Below are positions 52,570 through 60,522 of a stretch of DNA of 64,000 nucleotides, piece by piece. The first letter of the stretch is position 1; the number at the start of each line of letters is the position of its first letter. This stretch comes from an uncultured Blautia sp. (lineage in GTDB: Bacteria > Bacillota > Clostridia > Lachnospirales > Lachnospiraceae). The position numbers were made by a program, and so were the translations under genes. The stretch lies in NCBI GenBank assembly GCA_958367245.1, contig CATXEA010000005.1:55713-119712 (forward strand), read 5' to 3'. The notes below the pieces were generated by a model. The model searched no databases. It worked only from the letters and a program-made list of their open reading frames with translations, and was not told the DNA's origin.

Positions 52570-53547
52570 ATGACACCGAGAGAAAAATTTATAAAATGTT
52601 TAAAACGGGAACCCATCACCGGTCATGTACCGCATTTTGAACTTGTTTTTTACCTCACTATGGAGGCACTTGGACGAGTACACCCGGAACACAGGGTATT
52701 TCACCAATGGGATCAGATGAGCCGGCGGGAACAGGACCTTCATATCAGGGACATTGCAGAAACCTATATTGCTTATGCAGAAAAATATGATCACAGCGCT
52801 ATTTTTGTGCAGATGGACACCAGCAATATGAAAAATTTTGACCGTACAAGAAGAATTCTGGAGGAAATTCGGGAGCAGTCCGGAGATCGATATTACACCA
52901 TGGTTCATGGAGATCCCACCTTTGCCATTCCAAATGGAGACGAAATGATGGATTTTTCGGCAAGACTTTTTGAGGAAGAAGAGGAAATGAAAAAACTGGC
53001 TCAAAAACAGGTGGATCATTTTAAAACCTTTGGAGAAAAAATGGCAAAATATCAGGGGCTGTTAGATGGATTTACATTGTGTTCCGATTATTGTTTTAAT
53101 ACCAATCCATTTTTCAGTCCTGGACTTTTTTCTGAGTACATTGCTCCATATTTAAAAGAAATCCTGGATGTTTATCGAAGTATGGGATTTTATACTATCA
53201 AGCATACCGATGGAAATATTATGCCGATCCTGGATCAGATAGTGGAATGTGGACCAGACGCCATTCATTCCTTAGATCCCCAGGGCGGCGTAGATTTAAA
53301 AGAAGTAAAAGCCCGTGTAGGAGAGAGAGTAGCTCTTTGTGGAAATGTAAACTGTGGGCTGCTCCAGACAGGCACGGTGGAAGAATGTGAAGCTGATATT
53401 CGCCGCTCCTTGCGGGAAGGAATGCCTGGTTATGGTTATATTTTTTGTACCTCCAATTGCGCCTACACAGGTCTTGCCCTGGAACGGTACGAACTGATGC
53501 ACCATATTTGGAGAGAAGAAGGTATTTATCCGGAAATAGAGAAATAA
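52570..53547 (+). CDS. URO-D-family methyltransferase (HTDG type), no. 5
   Basis: This 325-residue URO-D-fold protein has IKHTDGN (H212, D214) and late cysteines C293 and C297 (IFCTSNCAYTG). Again aspartate replaces the usual zinc cysteine. ATG 52570, 9 bases after AGGAG, is the start; TTG 52564 is too close to the SD. It begins 12 bases after methyltransferase no. 4 and is followed 16 bases later by a GH38 alpha-mannosidase. The N-terminus (MTPREKFIKCLKREP) is typical for URO-D-like proteins of Firmicutes. No substrate can be read from the sequence. Confidence 0.78.
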   Translation: MTPREKFIKCLKREPITGHVPHFELVFYLTMEALGRVHPEHRVFHQWDQMSRREQDLHIRDIAETYIAYAEKYDHSAIFVQMDTSNMKNFDRTRRILEEIREQSGDRYYTMVHGDPTFAIPNGDEMMDFSARLFEEEEEMKKLAQKQVDHFKTFGEKMAKYQGLLDGFTLCSDYCFNTNPFFSPGLFSEYIAPYLKEILDVYRSMGFYTIKHTDGNIMPILDQIVECGPDAIHSLDPQGGVDLKEVKARVGERVALCGNVNCGLLQTGTVEECEADIRRSLREGMPGYGYIFCTSNCAYTGLALERYELMHHIWREEGIYPEIEK

Positions 53548-53563
53548 ATAGGAGGAACGACTT

Positions 53564-56500
53564 ATGTTCTTTATGGAAGAAAAGCTGAAAAGCAGATTAA
53601 AAGAACTGGAAATTTTTCGTTACAGAGATGTGATCGAGTTAGAGGAGATTCTTATTAAGAAGTCTGGAAATGAAATCCCAAATCCGGAAGTGCCCACAGA
53701 TTTCAGCGATTTTCGAAAAGAAAAGGTTGGTATGCTCTGGTCTGGGTGGGATGAGTATTTGTGGCTTCACCTTACTGCAGATTTTCCGGCAGAATGGAAA
53801 GGAAAACAACTTCTTGGACTGTTTAATTTTGGAAAAACGGGAGGCGGCGGCAACATGGGCTTTGAATCGCTCCTGTATCTTGACGGAAAACCGTATCAGG
53901 GCGTGGATTCCAATCACCAGGAGGTATTCTTTGATCAGAATGTGATCGGAAAGCCTCTGGAGCTTACATTTCGCCTTTGGTCCGGCATGGAAGGCGGAGG
54001 AGTTCCAAAGAAACAGGAACATCAAATCAAGCGGGCGGCTCTTGCGTGGCTGGATGAAAAAACAGACGATTTATATTATCTTGGAAACATGGTTCTCGAA
54101 ACCTGTAAACAGTTAGATGACGCAGAAACCCAGAAGCAGGATCTTATGAAAGCCTTAAATGAGGCATTTCTGAAAATTGATTGGTCACGGCCGGGAAGCA
54201 ATTCCTTTTATGCTTCTCTGGAAAGAGCAGATGATTTCCTGAATCAGGAACTGGATTCCATGGATAAGCATTCACTGGTTACAGTAAATTGTGTCGGTCA
54301 TACGCATATCGATTTAGCATGGCTCTGGAGATTGAAACATACAAGAGAAAAAGCTTCCAGATCCTTTTCCACGGTATTTCGTTTGATGGATCTGTTTGAG
54401 GAGTACAAATTCCTTCAGACACAGCCACAGATTTATGAATATATTAAAAAAGATTTCCCGGAAATTTACGAGGAGATCAAACGAAGAGTCAAAGAAGGGC
54501 GTTGGGAAGTAGAAGGCGCTATGTGGGTGGAAGCGGATTGCAACCTTACCAGTGGTGAATCCCTCACAAGGCAGATTCTGATAGGAAGTAAATTTGTAAA
54601 AGAGGAATTTGGCAAAGATATGGAATTTCTCTGGCTTCCGGATGTATTTGGATATTCTTGGGCACTTCCACAGATTTTAAAAAAATCAGGAATTCATACT
54701 TTTATGACCACGAAGATCAGCTGGAATGAATTTAATCGAATGCCTCATGATACCTTTATCTGGAAAGGAATGGACGGAAGCGAAGTTTTAACTCATTTTG
54801 TGACAACTCCAGACGCCGATTACTCTGTCAGCCCCTGGTACTATACATACAACGGGATGCTTACTCCGTATACGGTAAAGGGAGTGTGGAAAAATTACAA
54901 TGACAAAAATATAAATAAAAATGTGATGATTTCCTTTGGTTATGGGGATGGAGGAGGTGGTGTTAACCGCGATGCGCTGGAACAGAGAAGACGTCTTGAT
55001 AAGATTCCAGGACTTCCCTATGTAAAAACAAGTACTGCTGGAGAGTATTTCCAAAAATTACAGAAAACGATAAAAAGTACTAAGGAATATGTCCATAAAT
55101 GGGATGGGGAGCTTTATCTGGAATATCATAGAGGAACGTATACCAGCCATGCTTATAACAAAAAAATGAATCGGAAAATGGAATTTTTGTACAGAGAAGC
55201 TGAATGGCTCACTGCAATGGCAGCTTTGAAAAATGGAAGAATCGAAGAAGCTGACCAGGAGAGTCTGACAGAGGGATGGAAGATCGTTCTTCGCCATCAA
55301 TTCCATGATATTATTCCAGGTTCTTCCATTTTACAAGTTTATGAAGACTCAAAAACAGAGTATCAGAAAGCGGAGAAAATCGCGGAAAATGTGGAAGAGT
55401 CTGCATGTTCCGTTCTCATAAAAAAACAGGAAAATGTCTGGACCGTTTTAAATAATGCAGGTTGGGAGATGGATTGCCTGGCCGTGATCCCGGAAAATAG
55501 GGATGGTGTCTTCAAGAATGAAACGGGAGAAATTCTGAAATCTCAGAAAACAGGGGAATGTACCTATGTAAAGGTAAATACCGTTCCGGCTATGTCTGGA
55601 GTCGTCATTTATTTTCTGGAAGGGGAAAAACAGGAAAACCATTCTGTTTTTCAAATGTCTGCCAATCAGATAGAAACCCCATTCTATACGATGGAACTTA
55701 ATGAGGCCGGACAGTTCATACGTATTTATGACAAAGAAAATGAAAGGGAAATTATTGCCAGTGGCGAACGTGCAAATGTGCTTCAGGTTTTTGAGGACAA
55801 ACCATTTGATTATGACGCATGGAATATAGATATTTTTTATCAAGAAAAAATGCGGGAAGTTACGAATCTTATTTCTGCTGAAATTGTGGAAGATGGAACG
55901 TTAAAGGCAGTTCTTCGCCTGAAATGGAACTATATGGATTCCTGCATTTGTCAGGATGTGACTCTCTATGCGGAAGACAGAAGAATTGATTTTGTTACCT
56001 ATGTAAACTGGAATGAAACCCATCAGTTGTTGAAGGCCTCCTTCCCTGTAGAAATTCGCGCTTCAGAAGCAACTTATGATATTCAATATGGAAATGTCAG
56101 ACGGCCGAATAACTGGAATACAAGCTGGGAAATGGCAAAGTTTGAAAGCGTTGCGCACCGCTGGGTGGATATGTCTGAACGAAATTATGGTGTCAGCCTA
56201 TTAAATGACTGCAAATATGGTCATGATATCAAAGAAAATAATATGCGTATTACACTTATTAAAAGTGCCACAAATCCCGATTATAAACAGGATCAGGGAG
56301 AACATTATTTTACCTATTCGCTTCTGCCGCATAGGGGGGACTTTGTGGAGGGAAATACAGTAAAAGAAGCTTTTTCGTTAAACCAGCCTGTCAAGGCGCT
56401 TGCTGGAAAATGGAATCAGGCAGATACAAGCTTTGTTTCTTTTGATAGTGATCAGGTGGAATTGGATGCGATAAAACGATCTGAAGATGGGAAATATCTG

Positions 56501-56686
56501 GTAATCCGTTTTCATGAATATGCCGGAAGCAGACAGAAAGTTACGGTATATCCAGGATTTAGCTATGTTTCTTATTGTGAATGCGATTTGTTGGAACGTC
56601 CCGAAGAAGAATTCCGTCCGTCTGGTGAAATTAAACTGGAAGTAACTCCTTATGAAATTAAAACATTGTTATTTAATGTAAAATAA
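53564..56686 (+). CDS. GH38 alpha-mannosidase
   Basis: This 1040-residue cytoplasmic enzyme has an N-terminal beta domain, then the GH38 catalytic domain with metal-site GHTHIDLAWLWRL, nucleophile D360 in WLPDVFGYSWALPQIL, FGYGDGGGGVN and LEYHRGTYTSHA. A three-helix bundle and large C-terminal beta-sandwich domains follow. The length is normal for bacterial GH38. It hydrolyses alpha-mannosides (alpha-1,2/1,3/1,6) with zinc. No signal peptide is present. In this locus it implies a mannose-containing substrate, and 3-O-methylmannose-type glycans are one conceivable target for the adjacent methyltransferases (speculation). Confidence 0.93.
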   Translation: MFFMEEKLKSRLKELEIFRYRDVIELEEILIKKSGNEIPNPEVPTDFSDFRKEKVGMLWSGWDEYLWLHLTADFPAEWKGKQLLGLFNFGKTGGGGNMGFESLLYLDGKPYQGVDSNHQEVFFDQNVIGKPLELTFRLWSGMEGGGVPKKQEHQIKRAALAWLDEKTDDLYYLGNMVLETCKQLDDAETQKQDLMKALNEAFLKIDWSRPGSNSFYASLERADDFLNQELDSMDKHSLVTVNCVGHTHIDLAWLWRLKHTREKASRSFSTVFRLMDLFEEYKFLQTQPQIYEYIKKDFPEIYEEIKRRVKEGRWEVEGAMWVEADCNLTSGESLTRQILIGSKFVKEEFGKDMEFLWLPDVFGYSWALPQILKKSGIHTFMTTKISWNEFNRMPHDTFIWKGMDGSEVLTHFVTTPDADYSVSPWYYTYNGMLTPYTVKGVWKNYNDKNINKNVMISFGYGDGGGGVNRDALEQRRRLDKIPGLPYVKTSTAGEYFQKLQKTIKSTKEYVHKWDGELYLEYHRGTYTSHAYNKKMNRKMEFLYREAEWLTAMAALKNGRIEEADQESLTEGWKIVLRHQFHDIIPGSSILQVYEDSKTEYQKAEKIAENVEESACSVLIKKQENVWTVLNNAGWEMDCLAVIPENRDGVFKNETGEILKSQKTGECTYVKVNTVPAMSGVVIYFLEGEKQENHSVFQMSANQIETPFYTMELNEAGQFIRIYDKENEREIIASGERANVLQVFEDKPFDYDAWNIDIFYQEKMREVTNLISAEIVEDGTLKAVLRLKWNYMDSCICQDVTLYAEDRRIDFVTYVNWNETHQLLKASFPVEIRASEATYDIQYGNVRRPNNWNTSWEMAKFESVAHRWVDMSERNYGVSLLNDCKYGHDIKENNMRITLIKSATNPDYKQDQGEHYFTYSLLPHRGDFVEGNTVKEAFSLNQPVKALAGKWNQADTSFVSFDSDQVELDAIKRSEDGKYLVIRFHEYAGSRQKVTVYPGFSYVSYCECDLLERPEEEFRPSGEIKLEVTPYEIKTLLFNVK

Positions 56687-56709
56687 TTTTGTATAATGAG
56701 TTAGGAGAA

Positions 56710-57190
56710 ATGATAAAAATGAAAATAATAAACAGAAAATATGTGATTGATACAAAAGAGAATAAAGAGTTTTTAGAAGAACTGACAAAGAGTCTTCTTG
56801 CCTTCGGAAGAAGATTTCCATCACCAGGGGGAAGCTCTTATTATCTTGGCGATGATGGTACTCCGTGGAAAGATAAAAGTCGTGAAACATGGATTACCTG
56901 CCGTATGGCTCATGTTTACAGTATTGGATGTTTGCTCGGTTACAAAGATAGTACGGATCTTGTAATGCAGGCGATAAATGGATTAAAAGAAGAACTTCAT
57001 GATACAGTAAATGCACTGGACGCTTGCCAATGGTTCCTGGTTTCACCAGCTTGACTGCAACAACAAGGTAATTGGAACCGTATGGCCAGGAAAATCTGAT
57101 ATTTATCATGCATTGCAGGCGACGCTAATTCCTTATTACACACCAGAAGTATCCATTGCTCTTGCTGTAAAAAATAACTGGAAAATATAG
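56710..57190 (+). pseudogene. AGE-family sugar 2-epimerase, internally deleted
   Basis: The 5' part (MKIINRKYVIDTKENKEFL, then SRETWITCRMAHVYSIGCLLGY) is the N-terminus of the N-acylglucosamine 2-epimerase/mannose isomerase family. After about 105 residues the frame breaks and runs to a stop at 57054. From about 57015 the +1 frame reads SWFHQLDCNNKVIGTVWPGK and DIYHALQATLIP, the C-terminal active-site segment of the same family, stopping at 57190. About 220 central residues are missing, so the gene is dead. It shows that the locus once had a mannose/glucose epimerase step. Confidence 0.85.
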
Positions 57191-57195
57191 CGTTG

Positions 57196-57228
57196 GTGTA
57201 CAAAGGGGGCAATACGCCCCTTGTACAC
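57196..57228 (+). other. Strong inverted repeat upstream of the corrinoid module
   Basis: GTGTACAA-AGGGGGC (57196-57210) pairs with CGCCCC-TTGTACAC (57215-57228), loop AATA. There is no T run after it, so it is either a poor terminator after the broken epimerase gene or an operator/mRNA stem in front of the corrinoid protein gene. The rest of the 248-base spacer to 57438 is AT-rich with no clear promoter. Confidence 0.6.
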
Positions 57229-57438
57229 GGATAATAAATGAGAGAGATAGATGAACATAGAATGAGATGATAATTTTTGTAATAGCACGAAATAATTACT
57301 AGGTTTCTAAATAAAGTACAATACAAATTTTGAATTATTTTATATATTACAGATAGGAGCAGAGGACAGAATCTTGTGGAGGATTCTGAATCTGATGAGT
57401 CGAATACAAAACTTACATGTATACAGGAGGGAAAAAAT

Positions 57439-58083
57439 ATGTCTATAATTGAAGAAATTTCAGGATTTTTACAGAAGGGGCGTGCCAAAAACGTAAAAGC
57501 ACTTGTGACACAGGCATTAGAAGAAGGAGAAAACCCAAAGGTAATTTTAAACGAAGGGCTTCTTTCCGGAATGATGATTATTGGAGAAAAATTTAAAAAT
57601 AATGAAGTATTTGTCCCTGAGGTATTAGTGGCTGCACGCGCAATGAATGCAGGCCTGGCAATTCTGGAACCAAAACTGATTGAAATTGGAAATGAGCCTG
57701 TTGGCAGAGCCGTAGTAGGCACGGTAAAAGGTGATCTTCATGATATTGGTAAAAATCTGGTAACTATGATGCTGAAAGGTGCTGGATTTGAAATTTGTGA
57801 TATGGGAGTTGATGTGGAGCCAGCTGCTTTTGTAGATAAAGCAGAAGAGATAGGGGCTGATATTATTGGTATGTCAGCACTGCTTACCACTACAATGCCG
57901 AATATGGAAGCTGTAATCGATGAACTGAAAAATCGTGGGCTAAGAGATAAATATATCGTAATGGTTGGCGGAGCGCCTGTAACAGAAGCCTTTGCAGAGC
58001 AGATTGGTGCAGATTACTGCACACCGGATGCTGCTACCTGTGCCGAGGTGGCAAAGAAAGCTGTTGAAGAAAGTAGGAAATAA
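57439..58083 (+). CDS. Corrinoid protein (MtaC/MtbC-like methyl carrier)
   Basis: This 214-residue cytoplasmic protein has an N-terminal four-helix cap (residues 1-90) and a B12-binding Rossmann domain. It has the full binding signature: GDLHDIG (D99, H101 as lower axial cobalt ligand, G104), MSALLTTT (S146) and GGAP (about 177-180). Such proteins accept methyl from a substrate-specific methyltransferase and hand it to a second one. It is the only corrinoid protein in the window while six URO-D-family proteins are present, so it may serve all of them. ATG 57439 with AGGAGG 9 bases upstream is clearly the start, not the longer frame from 57376. Confidence 0.93.
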   Translation: MSIIEEISGFLQKGRAKNVKALVTQALEEGENPKVILNEGLLSGMMIIGEKFKNNEVFVPEVLVAARAMNAGLAILEPKLIEIGNEPVGRAVVGTVKGDLHDIGKNLVTMMLKGAGFEICDMGVDVEPAAFVDKAEEIGADIIGMSALLTTTMPNMEAVIDELKNRGLRDKYIVMVGGAPVTEAFAEQIGADYCTPDAATCAEVAKKAVEESRK

Positions 58084-58085
58084 TC

Positions 58086-59093
58086 ATGAAACGAAATATG
58101 AACCAATGGTTAGAAGAAACATTAAAAAATGAAAAGAAAAAGCCTATGCCGCTTTTATCTTTTCCCGGAACCCAGCTGATTGGGAAGAACGTGGAAGAAC
58201 TGGTACGAAGTGGTCATGAACAGGCGCTCTGCATGGAAGCCATTGCGAAGAAATTTGACACGGGAGTATCTTTTAGCTTAATGGATCTTTCCGTGGAGGC
58301 AGAGGCTTTCGGAAGCCCGGTGATCTACAGTACAGATGAGGTTCCTACTTTACACGGTGCGTTGATCCATGATGAGGAGGAAGCAGAGGCGCTTATAGTA
58401 CCGGAAGTGGGGGCAGCACGTACAGGAGAATGCATCAGAGGAATCAGGGAGGCATGTGAGCGAATTACAGACAGACCTGTGATTGCGGGGATTATCGGAC
58501 CTTATTCTCTTGCAGGGCGCCTCCTGGATATGACAGAAATCATGGTTCTTTGTTATGAAGAACCAGAGCTGGTGGAAATGGTTCTGGAGAAAGCAACGAA
58601 ATTTTTGATTGCCTATGCAAAAGCCTTCAAAGACGCTGGAGCAAATGGAATCGCAATGGCAGAGCCGGCAGCTGGATTGCTGTCCCCTTCTTTGATTCGT
58701 GAATTTTCAAATCCATATGTTGAGAGAATCCGAAATGCAGTAGAAGACGAGAATTTCCTGTTCTTATATCATAATTGTGGAACAGTAGCTCCCCTAATGA
58801 AAGAAATGGAAGAACTAAATGTTCGGGCATACAGTTTCGGGAATGCGATAGATTTGGAAAACGCCTTAAAGGTGTTGCCATCTGACCGTTTAATCATTGG
58901 GAATATTGATCCCGCAGGTGTACTTAGAAATGGAACACCGGAATTGATTCGCCAGGAAACAACGGATTTGCTTGAATGTTGCAGGGAATATCCTAATTTT
59001 GTTCTTGCCAGTGGGTGTGACATTCCTCCTCAGACACCAATGGAAAATTTAGAAGCATTTTTTGAAGCATCAAGGGATTTTTATGAAAAATAA
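58086..59093 (+). CDS. MtaA-like URO-D-family methyltransferase, no. 6
   Basis: This 335-residue member of the MtaA/CmuA group has the complete zinc site: H229 and C231 in LYHNCG, and C311 in LASGCDIPPQTPMEN, the classical C-terminal motif. It begins 2 bases after the corrinoid-protein gene. In the family, MtaA/MtbA transfer methyl from the corrinoid protein to a thiol or C1 carrier. In an organism of this type the acceptor is more likely tetrahydrofolate or an unknown carrier than coenzyme M (inference). It is clearly different from the five dispersed URO-D proteins and is the best candidate for the common methyl-accepting enzyme. Confidence 0.88.
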   Translation: MKRNMNQWLEETLKNEKKKPMPLLSFPGTQLIGKNVEELVRSGHEQALCMEAIAKKFDTGVSFSLMDLSVEAEAFGSPVIYSTDEVPTLHGALIHDEEEAEALIVPEVGAARTGECIRGIREACERITDRPVIAGIIGPYSLAGRLLDMTEIMVLCYEEPELVEMVLEKATKFLIAYAKAFKDAGANGIAMAEPAAGLLSPSLIREFSNPYVERIRNAVEDENFLFLYHNCGTVAPLMKEMEELNVRAYSFGNAIDLENALKVLPSDRLIIGNIDPAGVLRNGTPELIRQETTDLLECCREYPNFVLASGCDIPPQTPMENLEAFFEASRDFYEK

Positions 59094-59120
59094 AAAATCC
59101 TGCTGAATACTTCAGCAGGA
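59091..59120 (-). terminator. Terminator of the PocR-AraC regulator gene
   Basis: TCCTGCTGAA (59098-59107) pairs perfectly with TTCAGCAGGA (59111-59120), loop TAC. On the minus strand a T run follows, so it ends the leftward transcript; on the plus strand there is no T run. Confidence 0.85.
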
Positions 59121-59131
59121 GAAAGGGGCTT

Positions 59132-60382
59132 TCACCGATATTGTCTGGGTGTAAGCCCTGTATATTTTTTAAATACTTTAGAAAAATAGCTCTGGTCTTC
59201 AAAACCGACTGCCAGAGCAATATCAATAATAGAATAATCTGTATTAGCAAGCAGACGTTTACTTTCTTCAATGCGGACCATATTGAGATATTCCTTGAAA
59301 CTGGAGCCGGTAGACTGTTTAAATAGGGTAGAAAAATATGCAGAGTTCAGATGCACATGTTTTGCCACATCATCCAAGGTGAGATTCCTCATATAGTTCC
59401 TTGAAATATAAAGAATGGCTTTTCTTGTAATTTCATTGCTTTTGTTTGGAATATAGTTAAACATATATTCTGTAAAAACATCAATGCTTTCCTGGAGCTT
59501 ATAACAAAGATCCTCCAACGTGGAAATATTCTGCAGATCTTTTAAAAACTGGTTGTTGATTTTTAAAATACTGTCACTGGTAGCTCCGCCCTCAATGGCT
59601 GCCCGGGACAGAAGAGAGGAAAGCTCAAGAGCCCTCGCTTTTACAATCTCCAGATTTGTACCTTCAGAAAAAAACACATAACCAAGTAAGTCGTTAAGGA
59701 GCGCTTTGGCCTGTTCTGTATCTCCGGCTTTCAGTCTTGCAAACAGCATTTTCTCCGTTTCATAAGGGTAAGAGTTGGTGCGGCTGTTTTCTTCCGTTTT
59801 ATACATTTGAATGGATTCATTAATTCGTGACTGTTGATGGAGTTTGTTATGGTTCATGATGAACTGTTGTTTACTGTCTGTTACCAGTCCGGAACACATG
59901 TAATAGAGAAGCCGGCTGATATAGGTAACCTTAGAGGGCTCAAATACAGGAAGTGTATTAGCTTCTTCATACATTTCGAGCACACTGATTGTTGGGATTT
60001 TATATTTTTTTGCAATATCAGAAAGCAAAAGAGAATCGGGTACATCCATTAAAAATGGTCCTGCCAGTATAGAACCAAGAAGTTTATCGTGATTGGTAAG
60101 AGGGAATACAATATGATTCACATTTGAATGACAGGAAAAAATATAGGTTTCGCCAAGCTCCATGGCAAGCTTGCTGGCTTTGGAATGGATTTTTGTACAG
60201 GATTCTGCCTTGGGAAGAAAATGTTTAAAAATTTTGCAGTAGTTATGCACGCACCCAAAGCTGTCAAGAACTTCTCCCTGTTCATCCAGCACTTGTACAG
60301 GCAGTTCAATACACTGATAAAAAGTTTCCAGAAGCTGATGAAGAGATTTTTGTGGAATGATGGAGTATAAAGGACTCTGCAT
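59132..60382 (-). CDS. PocR-domain AraC family regulator
   Basis: This 416-residue regulator has an N-terminal PocR-type ligand domain (residues about 10-170: LPVQVLDEQGEVL, HNYCKIFKHF, ESCTKIHSKASKLA, YIFSCHSNVNHIVFPL with several conserved Cys/His). A helical linker and a C-terminal AraC domain follow (LTLDDVAKHVHLNSAYFSTLFKQ and IIDIALAVGFEDQSYFSKVFKKYTG). PocR domains bind small alcohol- or hydrocarbon-like molecules and often accompany B12-dependent pathways. It is divergent from the corrinoid activator gene (141-base spacer) and convergent with the methyltransferase gene. It is the probable switch of the methyl-transfer module. Confidence 0.9.
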   Translation of the reverse strand: MQSPLYSIIPQKSLHQLLETFYQCIELPVQVLDEQGEVLDSFGCVHNYCKIFKHFLPKAESCTKIHSKASKLAMELGETYIFSCHSNVNHIVFPLTNHDKLLGSILAGPFLMDVPDSLLLSDIAKKYKIPTISVLEMYEEANTLPVFEPSKVTYISRLLYYMCSGLVTDSKQQFIMNHNKLHQQSRINESIQMYKTEENSRTNSYPYETEKMLFARLKAGDTEQAKALLNDLLGYVFFSEGTNLEIVKARALELSSLLSRAAIEGGATSDSILKINNQFLKDLQNISTLEDLCYKLQESIDVFTEYMFNYIPNKSNEITRKAILYISRNYMRNLTLDDVAKHVHLNSAYFSTLFKQSTGSSFKEYLNMVRIEESKRLLANTDYSIIDIALAVGFEDQSYFSKVFKKYTGLTPRQYR

Positions 60383-60473
60383 AAAAATTTTCCTTTCTGA
60401 ATCAAATATTATTTATAATTATATAAGGAAAATAAAAAAATACCAGAAAAAATAATAGAAAAAATGTAAAAAA

Positions 60474-60502
60474 TTTAGAAAAATACTGTTGCTAAGGATA
60501 AT
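60474..60502 (+). promoter_or_regulatory. Candidate promoter of the corrinoid activator gene
   Basis: TTTAGA (60474-60479), a 17-base spacer and GATAAT (60497-60502), 20 bases before the GTG start. The match is weak, which would fit activation by the divergent PocR regulator. Confidence 0.45.
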
Positions 60503-60522
60503 AGCAGAACAGGAGGTCAGAT

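Noticed and set aside
29635..59093. The URO-D-family genes as haem-synthesis uroporphyrinogen decarboxylase (hemE)
   Set aside because: There are six divergent copies with H-x-[CD]-G motifs, next to a corrinoid protein, an activator and glycosidases, and no other haem gene. HemE lacks these motifs; the methyltransferase branch fits better.
57191..60522. Cobalamin riboswitch upstream of the corrinoid or activator genes
   Set aside because: Neither spacer contains a recognisable B12 box or the long multi-helix leader; both are short and AT-rich.
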